A stretch of 64,000 nucleotides of DNA from Planctomycetota bacterium (lineage in GTDB: Bacteria; Planctomycetota; B15-G4), in assembly GCA_029259745.1 (NCBI GenBank), contig JAJDEO010000061.1:177726-241725 (forward strand), in the 5' to 3' direction. The notes below the pieces were generated by a model, which was given only the letters and a program-made list of their open reading frames with translations, was not told the origin of the DNA and did no database searches. This document shows, in pieces, positions 36,636 through 45,542 of this stretch. The number at the start of each line of letters is the position of its first letter. Positions within the stretch are counted from its first letter, which is position 1. The translations under genes and the position numbers were made by a program.

Positions 36636-37754
36636 ATGGCGATCGACGACGTGCGCAGCCGCAGCAAGGACATCCGTGCGCGGCTGCAGCAGATCGAGGA
36701 GGGGCTCAACGCTCCCGAGTTGCTGCGCAAGCGCGACGAGCTCGAACAGCAAATGGGCATCGACGGCTTCTGGAACGACCAGGAGTCCGCGCAGAACGTG
36801 GTCAACGACCTCAAGCGCGTGAAGTCGTCGCTGAGCCCCATCGAGGCGGTGCGTGCGGAACTCGACGAGCTCGAAGTGATGATCGAGTTGGCCGACGAGG
36901 CCGACGGCGGGGAGGGTCTGGCCGAGGCGGGGATCATGCTCGAGAGCGTCGAGGCCGCGATGGAGCGGCTCGAGTTCCGGATCATGCTCGACGGCGAGTA
37001 CGACCAGCGTGATGCCTACCTTTCGATCCAGGCCGGCGCGGGCGGCACCGATGCGTCCGACTGGGCCGAGATCCTGCTGCGCATGTACACGCGCTGGGCC
37101 GAGAAGAACGGCTTCGAGGTCTCGGGTGTCGATCGCGATGACGACGAAGAGGCCGGCATCAAGTCGGCGACGGTGATGGTGAAGGGCGAGTGGGCCTTCG
37201 GGTACCTGCGCGCCGAACACGGCGTGCATCGGCTCGTGCGCCTGTCGCCGTTCGACGGGCAGAACCGACGCCAGACGTCGTTCGCGTCCGTCGACGTCAT
37301 GCCCGTCCTCGACGACACGGAGGCCATGGAGATCAAGTCCGACGACCTGCGCGTCGACACCTTCCGCGCGGGCGGCGCCGGCGGTCAGCACGTCAACAAG
37401 ACCGACTCGGCCGTGCGCCTCACGCACATCCCGACGGGCATTGTCGTGGCGTGTCAGTCGGAGCGCAGCCAGCACAAGAATCGCGCCACGGCGATGAAGA
37501 TGCTCACCGCGAAGCTCGTCACGCGCGCGGAGGCCGAACGCCAGGCTGAGCTCGACGGCATCCAGGGTGAGAAGGGCGACATCGGCTGGGGGCATCAGAT
37601 CCGCAGCTACGTCATGCACCCGTACAGCATGATCAAGGACCACCGCACGAACATGGAAGTCGGCAACGTCTCGGCTGTCCTCGACGGCGACGTGCAGGGC
37701 TTCATCGAGACGTTCCTGCGGAGCCGCAAGCGCGGCACTGCCGAGGCGAACTGA
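36636..37754 (+). CDS. prfB: Peptide chain release factor 2
   Basis: A 372-aa RF2 that releases peptides at UGA and UAA codons. It has the GGQ loop (RAGGAGGQHVNKTDSAVRLT), LMY-type core segments such as YLSIQAGAGGTDASDWAEIL, and LVRLSPFDGQNRRQTSFASV near the codon-recognition domain. Most bacterial prfB genes need a +1 frameshift at an early UGA. Here the reading frame is continuous from the ATG through the N-terminal coiled coil, with no UGA, so that autoregulation appears absent. Confidence 0.95.
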   Translation: MAIDDVRSRSKDIRARLQQIEEGLNAPELLRKRDELEQQMGIDGFWNDQESAQNVVNDLKRVKSSLSPIEAVRAELDELEVMIELADEADGGEGLAEAGIMLESVEAAMERLEFRIMLDGEYDQRDAYLSIQAGAGGTDASDWAEILLRMYTRWAEKNGFEVSGVDRDDDEEAGIKSATVMVKGEWAFGYLRAEHGVHRLVRLSPFDGQNRRQTSFASVDVMPVLDDTEAMEIKSDDLRVDTFRAGGAGGQHVNKTDSAVRLTHIPTGIVVACQSERSQHKNRATAMKMLTAKLVTRAEAERQAELDGIQGEKGDIGWGHQIRSYVMHPYSMIKDHRTNMEVGNVSAVLDGDVQGFIETFLRSRKRGTAEAN

Positions 37755-37771
37755 GAGACATGGAGGCTGCG

Positions 37772-39334
37772 ATGAGAACCGCGTTGATCTCGGTCACCGA
37801 CAAGACCGGCGTTGCTGAGTTTGCGAAGGGCCTCGCGGCGCGCGACTTCCGGGTCGTGTCCACCGGCGGCACGGCGCGCGTTCTGCGCGAGGCGGGGCTC
37901 GACGTCGCCGACATCGCCGACGTCACCGGCTTCCCCGAGATGATGGACGGACGCGTCAAGACGCTGCACCCGAAGGTGCACGGCGGACTGCTCGCGCGGC
38001 GCGACCTGGCTTCGCACACAGACGCCATGGCCGAGTACGACATCCCTGCGATCGACCTCGTCTGCGTGAACCTCTACGCCTTCCGCGAAACCGTCGCGAA
38101 GCCGGGCGTGACGTTCGAGGATGCCGTCGAGCAGATCGACATCGGCGGGCCGAGCATGATCCGCTCGGCGGCCAAGAACCACGCCTCGGTTTGGGTGGTG
38201 ACGGAGCCGGAGAGCTACACCGAGGTGCTCTCGGCGCTCGATCGCGAGCAGGACGACAGCATCGCGGCGCGCTTGTACCGACGGACGCTCGCCTCGTCGG
38301 CCTACCGCGCGACGGCAGCCTACGACGCGGCGATCGCGACCTGGTTCGCGACGCAGCTCGACGACACGCTCGCCGCGCCCTTTGTCGCCGAGGCCACCGA
38401 GCGTCACGAGCTGCGCTACGGCGAGAACCCGAACCAGCCGGCGGCGTTCTTCGCGCGGCCCGGCGTCGGCGAGGCGTGTGTTGCCACGGCCCAAGTGCTT
38501 TCAGGCAAGGCGCTGTCGTACAACAACATCATGGACGCCGACGCGGCGCTCGAGTTGGTCAAGGAGTTCGAGCGTCCGGCCGCGGCCGTCATCAAGCACA
38601 CGAACCCCTGCGGCTGCGGCGAGGCCGACACGATCGGCGAGGCGCTCGAGCGCGCGCTGTCCGGCGACCCGCAGAGCGCCTTCGGCGGCATCATCGCGCT
38701 GAACCGCGACGTCGACGTGGCGCTGGCAGACGCCATCGCCCAGCCCGCGCGCTTCCTCGAGGTGATTATCGCGCCGAGCTTCAGCGACGAGGCCGTGGAG
38801 ATCCTGACCACGCGTCAGAAGTGGGGCAAGAACGTGCGCTTGCTGGCGTGCGGCGCGCTGGACGGCGAACGCGACGCCGGCGAGTTGTCCGTGCGCAAGG
38901 TCACGGGCGGCTACCTCGTCCAGCAGCGCGACCTCGGCTTCGGCACCGAAGAGCGCAAGGTCGTCACCGAACGCCCGCCCAACAGCACCGAACTCGCCGA
39001 CCTCGAGTTCGCCTGGCGCGTCTGCAAGCACGTGAAAAGCAACGCCATCGTGCTCGTCAAAGACGGCGCCATCGTCGGCGTCGGCGCAGGACAGATGAGC
39101 CGCGTGGATTCGGTGTTCATGGCCGGCCACAAGGCCGGCGACCGCACCCGCGGCGCCGTCCTCGCCTCCGACGCCTTCTTCCCCTTCCGCGACTCGATCG
39201 ACACGGCCCACGCGCTGGGAGTCACAGCCGTCATCCAACCCGGCGGCTCCATCAAGGACAAAGACTCCATCGCCGCCGCCGACGAACACGACATGGCGAT
39301 GGTGTTCACGGGGGCGCGCCACTTCCGGCATTGA
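37772..39334 (+). CDS. purH: Bifunctional AICAR transformylase / IMP cyclohydrolase
   Basis: A 520-aa PurH that carries out the last two steps of IMP synthesis. The cyclohydrolase part has ALISVTDKTGVAEFAKGLAA, STGGTARVLREAG and DGRVKTLHPKVHGGLL. The transformylase part has LRYGENPNQPAAFF, KALSYNNIMDADAAL and IKHTNPCGCG, and closes with the usual FFPFRDSID and IQPGGSIKDKDSI. I chose the ATG at 37772 because GGAGG is five bases upstream; the ATG at 37760 lies before that site and would add four residues. Confidence 0.96.
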   Translation: MRTALISVTDKTGVAEFAKGLAARDFRVVSTGGTARVLREAGLDVADIADVTGFPEMMDGRVKTLHPKVHGGLLARRDLASHTDAMAEYDIPAIDLVCVNLYAFRETVAKPGVTFEDAVEQIDIGGPSMIRSAAKNHASVWVVTEPESYTEVLSALDREQDDSIAARLYRRTLASSAYRATAAYDAAIATWFATQLDDTLAAPFVAEATERHELRYGENPNQPAAFFARPGVGEACVATAQVLSGKALSYNNIMDADAALELVKEFERPAAAVIKHTNPCGCGEADTIGEALERALSGDPQSAFGGIIALNRDVDVALADAIAQPARFLEVIIAPSFSDEAVEILTTRQKWGKNVRLLACGALDGERDAGELSVRKVTGGYLVQQRDLGFGTEERKVVTERPPNSTELADLEFAWRVCKHVKSNAIVLVKDGAIVGVGAGQMSRVDSVFMAGHKAGDRTRGAVLASDAFFPFRDSIDTAHALGVTAVIQPGGSIKDKDSIAAADEHDMAMVFTGARHFRH

Positions 39335-39390
39335 TGGGGGCGGGACGGTGGTCCCGATTTCTCGCACCCGAACCGCTCGTACAAGGCTTT

Positions 39391-39411
39391 CGCCGCCACG
39401 TCTCGGCGGCG
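39391..39411. terminator. GC-rich hairpin between convergent genes
   Basis: A perfect seven-pair stem, cgccgcc with ggcggcg, has a seven-base loop and lies between the stops of purH (+) and the DsbD-alpha-like gene (-). It could end transcription from either side. No T-run is present. Confidence 0.4.
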
Positions 39412-39462
39412 CCCGGCGAAAGCTGGGATGAGAGAGTCGCGAGTGGCAGAGTCGCTGCGCCG

Positions 39463-40329
39463 TCAGCTCGAGCGCGTGTCGATCTCGTAGAACGCGGCGC
39501 TACCCTGGTCGCGGTGCACCTCGAGGACGCCGACCGCGCGGGCGCCTTCGTCTTCGAACGTCAGCTCGAGCACCGGACCCTCGGTCGTGCCGTGGTGCAG
39601 GAGACCCTCGATGTTGGCGCTGCTTTCATGCGCATGGAACACGAGTTGCGTCGCGTTCGGCATCTCGATCGTCAGCGTCTTGCCGACCCACACGAGCGTG
39701 CCGCCGTGCTCGCGCGTCTCGGGTTTGATCGGCGCGTCGTACAGCGGCGTCACGACGTCGCGGTGCTCGGCGGCACCCCAGGGCTTGGGCCAGCGCGCGC
39801 GGGACGCGGCGAACCAATCGGCCGCAGCGGAGGGCGCGCGGGTGGCCCCATCGCCGACTGCCGCGACGGTGACCTCCAACGACGCCGTGCCTCCCCCGAA
39901 CATGCAGGCTTCCCTGCAGACGAGCCAGTCGTGCTTCACCGAGACGGTGTGAGTTCCGACGGCGAGGCCCTCGTCGACGTGCAGCGGGGCGACGAGGGTG
40001 ACGCGGCCTTCGTAGACGTGGTCGAGCAGGTCGCCGGGTGAGACGTGCCGTGTGGGCGCGGGCCAGCGCCACTCGCCGAGCGTCAAGCCGTCGGGGAGCG
40101 TCGCGTCGAGAGCGATCGACATACCGCTGTCGTTGAGGCCCGGCCAGTAGAGGTGCCAGTGCTCGTCGATGTCGAATGAGACGCCGAGCCACGCCGTCTC
40201 ACCCGGCGCGATGGCGGTGCGGTCGAGCGCCGCGGAGACGACAACGTGCGGCGAGTCGGGGTCGACGGACTTGTCGTCGTCGACGGGCGCGACACAGGCG
40301 GTGAGGGCGAGGAGTGCGGTGGCGAGCAT
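39463..40329 (-). CDS. Free-standing DsbD alpha-domain-like lipoprotein
   Basis: A 288-aa protein that resembles only the periplasmic N-terminal domain of DsbD/ScsB (thiol:disulfide interchange). WLGVSFDIDEHWHLYWPGLN and EWRWPAPTRH are typical, and the paired cysteines are in KHDWLVCREACMFGGG. The very short N-terminus MLATALLALTACVAP ends in a lipobox (LTAC), and GGAGG eight bases before the ATG supports this start, as does an in-frame TGA a little upstream. The membrane and thioredoxin parts of DsbD are not nearby, so it must receive electrons from elsewhere or act as a thiol carrier. Confidence 0.82.
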   Translation of the reverse strand: MLATALLALTACVAPVDDDKSVDPDSPHVVVSAALDRTAIAPGETAWLGVSFDIDEHWHLYWPGLNDSGMSIALDATLPDGLTLGEWRWPAPTRHVSPGDLLDHVYEGRVTLVAPLHVDEGLAVGTHTVSVKHDWLVCREACMFGGGTASLEVTVAAVGDGATRAPSAAADWFAASRARWPKPWGAAEHRDVVTPLYDAPIKPETREHGGTLVWVGKTLTIEMPNATQLVFHAHESSANIEGLLHHGTTEGPVLELTFEDEGARAVGVLEVHRDQGSAAFYEIDTRSS

Positions 40330-40533
40330 GGGTGGGGCCTCCGGATGGGGCTGTCAGTGATCGCACGGGCGGGCGGTCTTGGCAAGCGGCGCTTCGAATG
40401 TGCGTCACGCGCGGGACGGCTGTCCGGTCGGGCGACGTCCGTCGGGATCTCCGCGGACTGATCGCCATTCCACGAGCCGTCGTGCGAGAGAAGCGGTAGA
40501 AGAGGGGAAGTTGCCCTTCCACGCGAGTCTTTC

Positions 40534-41289
40534 ATGACGTCTTCCCGTTCTTCTGACGCCGCGCTCGGCGCGCCGCTGCTGCGCCTCGTCGACGTGCACA
40601 AGGTCTTCGTCACCGACCAGGTCGAGACGCATGCGCTGTCCGGTGTGCAGCTCGACGTCTCGCGTGGAGAATACGTCTCGATCGAAGGGCCGTCGGGTTC
40701 GGGCAAGTCGACGCTGCTCGCCATGCTCGGGTTGCTCGACGTGCCGTCCTCGGGGAGGTACGAGATCGAAGGTCGTGACGTGACGCGCGCCTCGCCGGGC
40801 GAACGCGCCAAGCTGCGCAACCAGCACGTCGGGTTCGTCTTCCAGAGCTTCAACCTCATCGGCGACATGACGGTGCGTGAGAACGTCGAGCTGCCGCTGA
40901 CGTATCGCGGCCTCTCGGCGCCCGAGCGTCGCGAGCGCGTCGAGCGCGCGCTCGAACGCGTGAACATGTCGAACCGCAGCTCACACATGCCGAGCCAGCT
41001 CTCCGGCGGACAGCAGCAGCGCGTGGCCGTCGCGCGCGCCGTTGCCGGTGACCCCGCGATCCTGCTCGCCGACGAGCCGACGGGCAATCTCGATTCCGTC
41101 AACGGCGAGCTCGTGATGGGCCTACTGCATGAGTTGCACGACGCCGGGACGACGCTCTGTATCGTCACGCACGATCCGCGCTATGCCCGCTATGCCCAAC
41201 GCGTGCTCCAGCTCTTCGACGGCTCGATCGTCGAGGACAGCGCCGTCGAGCGCATCGGCAGTCCCGAGCGACCGCGTAGCGCGTCATGA
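40534..41289 (+). CDS. ABC transporter ATPase, MacB/LolD type
   Basis: A 251-aa ATPase subunit of a MacB-family (type VII) ABC system. Walker A is EGPSGSGKSTLLAMLGLLD, the Q-loop FVFQSFNLI, the signature LSGGQQQRVAVARAV, Walker B ILLADEPTGNLDS and the switch His in IVTHD. Such ATPases power transenvelope or lipoprotein-related transport by mechanotransmission. The stop overlaps the permease start by four bases, so it pairs with that gene. Confidence 0.93.
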   Translation: MTSSRSSDAALGAPLLRLVDVHKVFVTDQVETHALSGVQLDVSRGEYVSIEGPSGSGKSTLLAMLGLLDVPSSGRYEIEGRDVTRASPGERAKLRNQHVGFVFQSFNLIGDMTVRENVELPLTYRGLSAPERRERVERALERVNMSNRSSHMPSQLSGGQQQRVAVARAVAGDPAILLADEPTGNLDSVNGELVMGLLHELHDAGTTLCIVTHDPRYARYAQRVLQLFDGSIVEDSAVERIGSPERPRSAS

Positions 41290-43718
41290 TCGCCTCGGTC
41301 GCCCAAGATCTCCGCTTCGGTCTGCGCATGCTGCGTCGCAGTCCCGGGTTCACGGCCGTGGCGCTGCTCTGCCTCGCGCTCGGCATCGGGTCCAACAGCG
41401 CCGTCTTCAGCGCGCTCTATGCGTTCCTCGTCGAGCCGCTGCCGTACGCGCAGTCCGACAGGCTCGTCATGGTTTGGGAGTCGGACCTCACGACGGGCGA
41501 GGCCAAGGTTCGCACGGGGCATGACACGATCGTCGACTGGCGTGCGGCGAACGACACGTTCGACGAGATCGCGCTCGTCTGGCGCGGGCAGCAGAATCTC
41601 ACGGGGCTCGATCGCCCGATCCGCAGCGACGTGGCGGCCGTCTCGCCGGCCTTCTTCGACGTGCTCGGTGTGCAGCCGCTGATCGGCCGCGTCATCGCGG
41701 AGCACGAGACGCGCAGGGGAGACGACGACGTCATCGTCCTCGGGCACCGCTTCTGGGTCGAGGAGCTCGATGCCGACCCCGACGTCCTCGGCCACGTGCT
41801 CGTGCTCGACGAGATGAAGCACCGCGTGGTCGGCGTGATGCCCGAGTCGTTCACGTTTCCGAGTCGCAAGGTCGACTTGTGGGTGCCACTCACGGTGCGT
41901 GAATCGGGCTTCATCGAAGACCGTGGCGTGCACTGGGTGGAGTGTGTCGGGCGCCTCGCGGAGGGCGTCACGGTGGAGGAGGCGACCGACGACCTCGCCT
42001 ACATCCACGAGGAGCTCGAGCGCGAGTGGCCGGGCGTCTACGCGCGCTACGAGCCGAAGGTCGTGCCGCTGCGCGAGGAACTCGTCGGCGGGCTCGTCGA
42101 GCCGCTGTTCGTCCTCTGGGGAGCCGTCGTGCTCGTGCTGCTCATCGGCTGTGCGAACGTCGCCCATCTGCTGCTCGGTCGTTCGCTCGACCGCCAGAGC
42201 GAGATCGCCGTGCGGCGCGCGCTCGGTGCCGGGCGTCTGCGCCTGGTGCGCCAACTGCTGACCGAGAGCGTGCTACTGGGCTGTGCCGGCGGGGCACTCG
42301 GGCTCCTGCTCGCGCTCTGGGGTGTAGGGCTCATGCGCTCGTTCGCCGGTGGGGACGAGGGCGTCTCGTTGGCCCAGGAGCTGGCAATCGACGGGCCCGT
42401 CGTCGTCTTCACGGCGGTCGTGTCGGTGTTCGCGGGCCTGCTGTTCGGGCTCCTTCCGGCGCTTCAGGTGAGTCGCTCGCAGGTCGTGTCGTCGCTGAAG
42501 GAGGGTTCCGGCGGTGTCTCCCAGACGGCCCGGGTGCGACGTCTGCGGCACGTGCTCGTGACGGCTGAGATCGCCTTGTCGCTGGTGTTGCTCGTCAGCG
42601 CGGGGCTCATGGCGCGCAGCGTGCTCGCCCTGCGCGTCGTCGACCTCGGGTTCGACGCATCGGACGTCGCGATGGCGCGCATGCACCTGCCGAACTCGCG
42701 CTACCCGACGCTGGCCGAGCGGCGCGACTTCCTCGACGGGATCCTCGCCGAGGCCCGGCTCGATCCCGGCGTCGACGCCGTCGCGGGCGCCGTGTCGGTG
42801 CCCCTCGCGCATCCCATGGGGCGCTCGATCCTGCTCGTGGAGGGGCGTGAAGCACCGCCGCGTCCCCAGCGCCTGCCCGTCGCGCGCAACGCCGTCACGT
42901 CGAACTACTTCGAGGTGCTCGACATCCCGCTACTCCGTGGCCGTGTTTTCGACGCGCGTGACGATGCCGAGTCGACACCTGTCGCGGTCATCAGCGAATC
43001 GATGGCGCGCGCGTTCTTCTCCGAACAACAGGCCATCGGACAGCGCATGCTCTGGGGGCCGTCCGAGGCCGAGGGCGAGTGGCTCGAGATCATCGGCGTC
43101 GTCGGCGACGTGCGCGCCGTCGATCCCGGGTGGGAGGCCGCGCCGATCGTCTACATGCCGATCTCGCAGAGCCCGTTGAACACGGTGTCCGTCCTCGCGC
43201 GGAGTGATGGAAACCTGCGCATGCTCGCGAGCCGGCTCGCCGAGGCCGTGCGGCGGCGCGATGCGCAGCTGCCGACGTTCGACGTGTCCGCCGTGTCCGA
43301 CGAAGTGGACGATTCGATGCGCGCGGAACGATCGATCACGCAACTGTTGATCGTCTTCGCGACACTCGCGCTCGTGCTGGCCGGCGTGGGCGTCTATGCC
43401 GTCGCGGCGCACGCGGTGCGCGGTCGCAGTCGCGAGATCGGTCTGCGCATGGCGATGGGAGCTCAGCCACATCACGTCGTCGGGATGATCCTGCGTCAGA
43501 GCGCACCGAGCATCATTATCGGCGTGGCCATCGGACTGCCCGTGGCGGCCTGGCTGACGCGCGGACTGGGCGACCTGCTCTACGACGTGCCTTCGACCGA
43601 TCCGCTCACGTACGGCGTCGTCACGGCGGCTCTCGTCGGTGTGGCCGTGGCGGCGAGCTGGTGGCCGTCTCGACGTGCGACGCGCCGACCACCGATGGCA
43701 GCATTGCGGCACGAGTAG
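41286..43718 (+). CDS. ABC permease, ADOP/MacB family
   Basis: An 810-aa permease of the ADOP type (two FtsX-like halves in one protein). It starts QDLRFGLRMLRRSPGFTAVA then LLCLALGIGSNSAVFSALYA, the usual first helix. A large periplasmic MacB-PCD domain follows (VSPAFFDVLGVQPLIGR, DEMKHRVVGVMPESFTFPS). FtsX helices occur around residues 270-400, a second periplasmic domain spans 440-670, and the last three helices end in a basic tail. The substrate is unknown. A two-component system follows on the same strand, which suggests regulation or detection of the same stress. Confidence 0.92.
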   Translation: MIASVAQDLRFGLRMLRRSPGFTAVALLCLALGIGSNSAVFSALYAFLVEPLPYAQSDRLVMVWESDLTTGEAKVRTGHDTIVDWRAANDTFDEIALVWRGQQNLTGLDRPIRSDVAAVSPAFFDVLGVQPLIGRVIAEHETRRGDDDVIVLGHRFWVEELDADPDVLGHVLVLDEMKHRVVGVMPESFTFPSRKVDLWVPLTVRESGFIEDRGVHWVECVGRLAEGVTVEEATDDLAYIHEELEREWPGVYARYEPKVVPLREELVGGLVEPLFVLWGAVVLVLLIGCANVAHLLLGRSLDRQSEIAVRRALGAGRLRLVRQLLTESVLLGCAGGALGLLLALWGVGLMRSFAGGDEGVSLAQELAIDGPVVVFTAVVSVFAGLLFGLLPALQVSRSQVVSSLKEGSGGVSQTARVRRLRHVLVTAEIALSLVLLVSAGLMARSVLALRVVDLGFDASDVAMARMHLPNSRYPTLAERRDFLDGILAEARLDPGVDAVAGAVSVPLAHPMGRSILLVEGREAPPRPQRLPVARNAVTSNYFEVLDIPLLRGRVFDARDDAESTPVAVISESMARAFFSEQQAIGQRMLWGPSEAEGEWLEIIGVVGDVRAVDPGWEAAPIVYMPISQSPLNTVSVLARSDGNLRMLASRLAEAVRRRDAQLPTFDVSAVSDEVDDSMRAERSITQLLIVFATLALVLAGVGVYAVAAHAVRGRSREIGLRMAMGAQPHHVVGMILRQSAPSIIIGVAIGLPVAAWLTRGLGDLLYDVPSTDPLTYGVVTAALVGVAVAASWWPSRRATRRPPMAALRHE

Positions 43719-43982
43719 TCAGGTCATCGCGGCGCGCGGTTCTTGTGTCACCCTGAGGTTCGACGAGACTACTTCGTCGAGGCACAGGCTCTCTGCGTCG
43801 TGTCGCAACCCGTGCGACACCTCCGTCACGCTTTTGCCGCAACTCTGTGGCCAACGACCGAACACCTTGTGTCGTTTCCACGGTGTCGTTCACCCGACTC
43901 GCATCTTCGCGTGCCGGTCACGAGCGCGTCTGAGATGTGCAGGTGTCTAGCGCGTCGCAGAACCGTCTGAGGAGAGAGACGC
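43719..43982 (+). promoter_or_regulatory. Regulatory gap with two inverted repeats before the response regulator
   Basis: This 264-bp gap separates the permease from the response regulator. Two inverted repeats stand out. Bases 43761-43781 read tcgacga-N7-tcgtcga, and 43800-43820 read gtgtcgca-N5-tgcgacac, a perfect eight-base dyad. The first may end the ABC transcript. The second has the size of a dimeric regulator site, perhaps for the Fis-type protein encoded next. The strong GGAG of the next gene lies at the end. Function is inferred. Confidence 0.4.
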
Positions 43983-45476
43983 ATGGCGAGTCGAAGTGTT
44001 GGTGCGGCGCACGGTGGTGCAGCCGGAACGAAGGCTGAGAGCGAGAGGTCGATGAGCAGCGCGAGCGAAGGTCGGGGATCGGCGAGCACGAGCACTGCGG
44101 GGCGTCGCCCGCCCACGAGCTCGACATCGTCACCGCCGCGGATCCTCGTGGCCGACGACCAACCCGACGTCCTCCAGGCCCTGCGCCTGTTGCTCAAGAA
44201 CCAGGGGTTCATGGCCGACGCCGTCACGTCGCCCGCGGCGATCCTCTCCGCGCTCGAACAGAAGGACTACGACGTCCTTCTCATGGACCTCAACTACACG
44301 CGCGACACGACGTCGGGCAACGAGGGGCTCGACCTTCTCAACCACCTTCGCACCCAAGACCCGCACCTCTCCGTCGTCGTCATGACGGCCTGGGGCAGCG
44401 TGCAGGGCGCCGTCGAGGCCGTGAAGCGCGGCGCGAAGGACTACATCGAGAAGCCGTGGGACAACGATCGTCTCGTCGCCACGTTGATGACGCAAACCGA
44501 GCTGTGCCGCGCTCTGCGGCGCACCGAGCGACTCGAGGGTGAGAACCGGATGCTGCGCCGCGAGGGGCAGCCCGATCTCGTCTGCGAGTCGCGCGCGATG
44601 GCGCAGGTCAACGAGCTCGTCGACCGCGTCGCGCCGAGCAACGCCAACGTGCTCATCACGGGTGAGCACGGGACGGGCAAGGAAGTCGTGGCACGTCGGA
44701 TCCACGCCCAGTCGGGTCGTGCGGATGCGCCGCTCGTCACGGTCAACGTCGGCGGTATCGCCGAGGACATGTTCGACAGCGAACTCTTCGGGCTGGCGCG
44801 CAGTGGGGAAGCGGCCGTCGATCGCGTCGGCTGCTTCGAGATGGCCGACGGCGGAACGCTGTTCCTCGACGAGGTCTCGACGATGCCACTGGCGCAGCAA
44901 GCGAAGCTGCTGCGCGTGCTCCAAAGCGGCGAGCTCCAACGCACGGGGTCGCCAAAAACCCGTCGCGTCGACGTGCGCGTCTTCTGTGCGACGAACACCG
45001 ATATCCACAAGGAGGTGAGCGAGGGCCGCTTCCGCGAAGATCTCCTCTATCGCCTCAACACCGTCGAGATCACGGTTCCGTCGCTGCGCGAGCGGCGCGA
45101 CGATGTGCCCGTCCTGGCCCGCAGCTTCCTGCGCGACCAGGCCGAGCGGTACAACAGTCCCGTGAAGGACTTCTCCCCCGATGCGCTCAATGCGCTGTTG
45201 GAGCACCCTTGGCCGGGCAACGTTCGCGAACTCGAGCACGCTGTGGAGCGAGCCGTCCTGATGGCGGAGGCCGACGAGGTCGGTGTCGCCGATCTGGGGC
45301 TTCGTCAGCCGAACTCGGGGTTGCCCGTGCTCGAAACGATGACGCTCAATGCGGCCGAGAAGGTTTTGATCCAGAAGGCGCTGCGGCGCTGCGACGGAAA
45401 CGTCACCCAGGCCGCGGGTGTGCTTGGCGTCAGCCGCAGTGCGCTGTACAGGCGCCTGCAACGCCACGGCATCTGA
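43983..45476 (+). CDS. NtrC-family response regulator lacking GAFTGA
   Basis: A 497-aa response regulator. After a 50-residue Ser/Thr/Gly-rich leader comes a receiver domain (DD at 58-59, phosphoacceptor Asp102 in LLMDLN, Lys157). The AAA+ domain has Walker A GEHGTGKE (227-234) and Walker B GGTLFLDEVS (291-300). Where GAFTGA should follow ELFG (267-270), the text is LARSGEAAVDRVGCFE, so the sigma-54 contact loop is missing. A Fis helix-turn-helix closes it (NVTQAAGVLGVSRSALYRRL). It probably regulates without classic sigma-54 activation. It precedes its likely kinase by 66 bp. Confidence 0.92.
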   Translation: MASRSVGAAHGGAAGTKAESERSMSSASEGRGSASTSTAGRRPPTSSTSSPPRILVADDQPDVLQALRLLLKNQGFMADAVTSPAAILSALEQKDYDVLLMDLNYTRDTTSGNEGLDLLNHLRTQDPHLSVVVMTAWGSVQGAVEAVKRGAKDYIEKPWDNDRLVATLMTQTELCRALRRTERLEGENRMLRREGQPDLVCESRAMAQVNELVDRVAPSNANVLITGEHGTGKEVVARRIHAQSGRADAPLVTVNVGGIAEDMFDSELFGLARSGEAAVDRVGCFEMADGGTLFLDEVSTMPLAQQAKLLRVLQSGELQRTGSPKTRRVDVRVFCATNTDIHKEVSEGRFREDLLYRLNTVEITVPSLRERRDDVPVLARSFLRDQAERYNSPVKDFSPDALNALLEHPWPGNVRELEHAVERAVLMAEADEVGVADLGLRQPNSGLPVLETMTLNAAEKVLIQKALRRCDGNVTQAAGVLGVSRSALYRRLQRHGI

Positions 45477-45542
45477 TCCCGCCCCGGGCACCGAGGAGCC
45501 GTCGTCAGGTCTCGGTTCGGTGGTCACGGCGAAGGGCGTGCG

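Noticed and set aside
38191..40041. A 616-aa plus-strand frame across purH
   Set aside because: It is another frame of purH, Arg-rich and without domains, and it also runs through the stop of the real gene and a minus-strand gene.
40377..40397. TTGGCAAGCGGCGCTT as a sigma-54 promoter for the ABC genes
   Set aside because: The -12 half does not match TTGC and the spacing is off.
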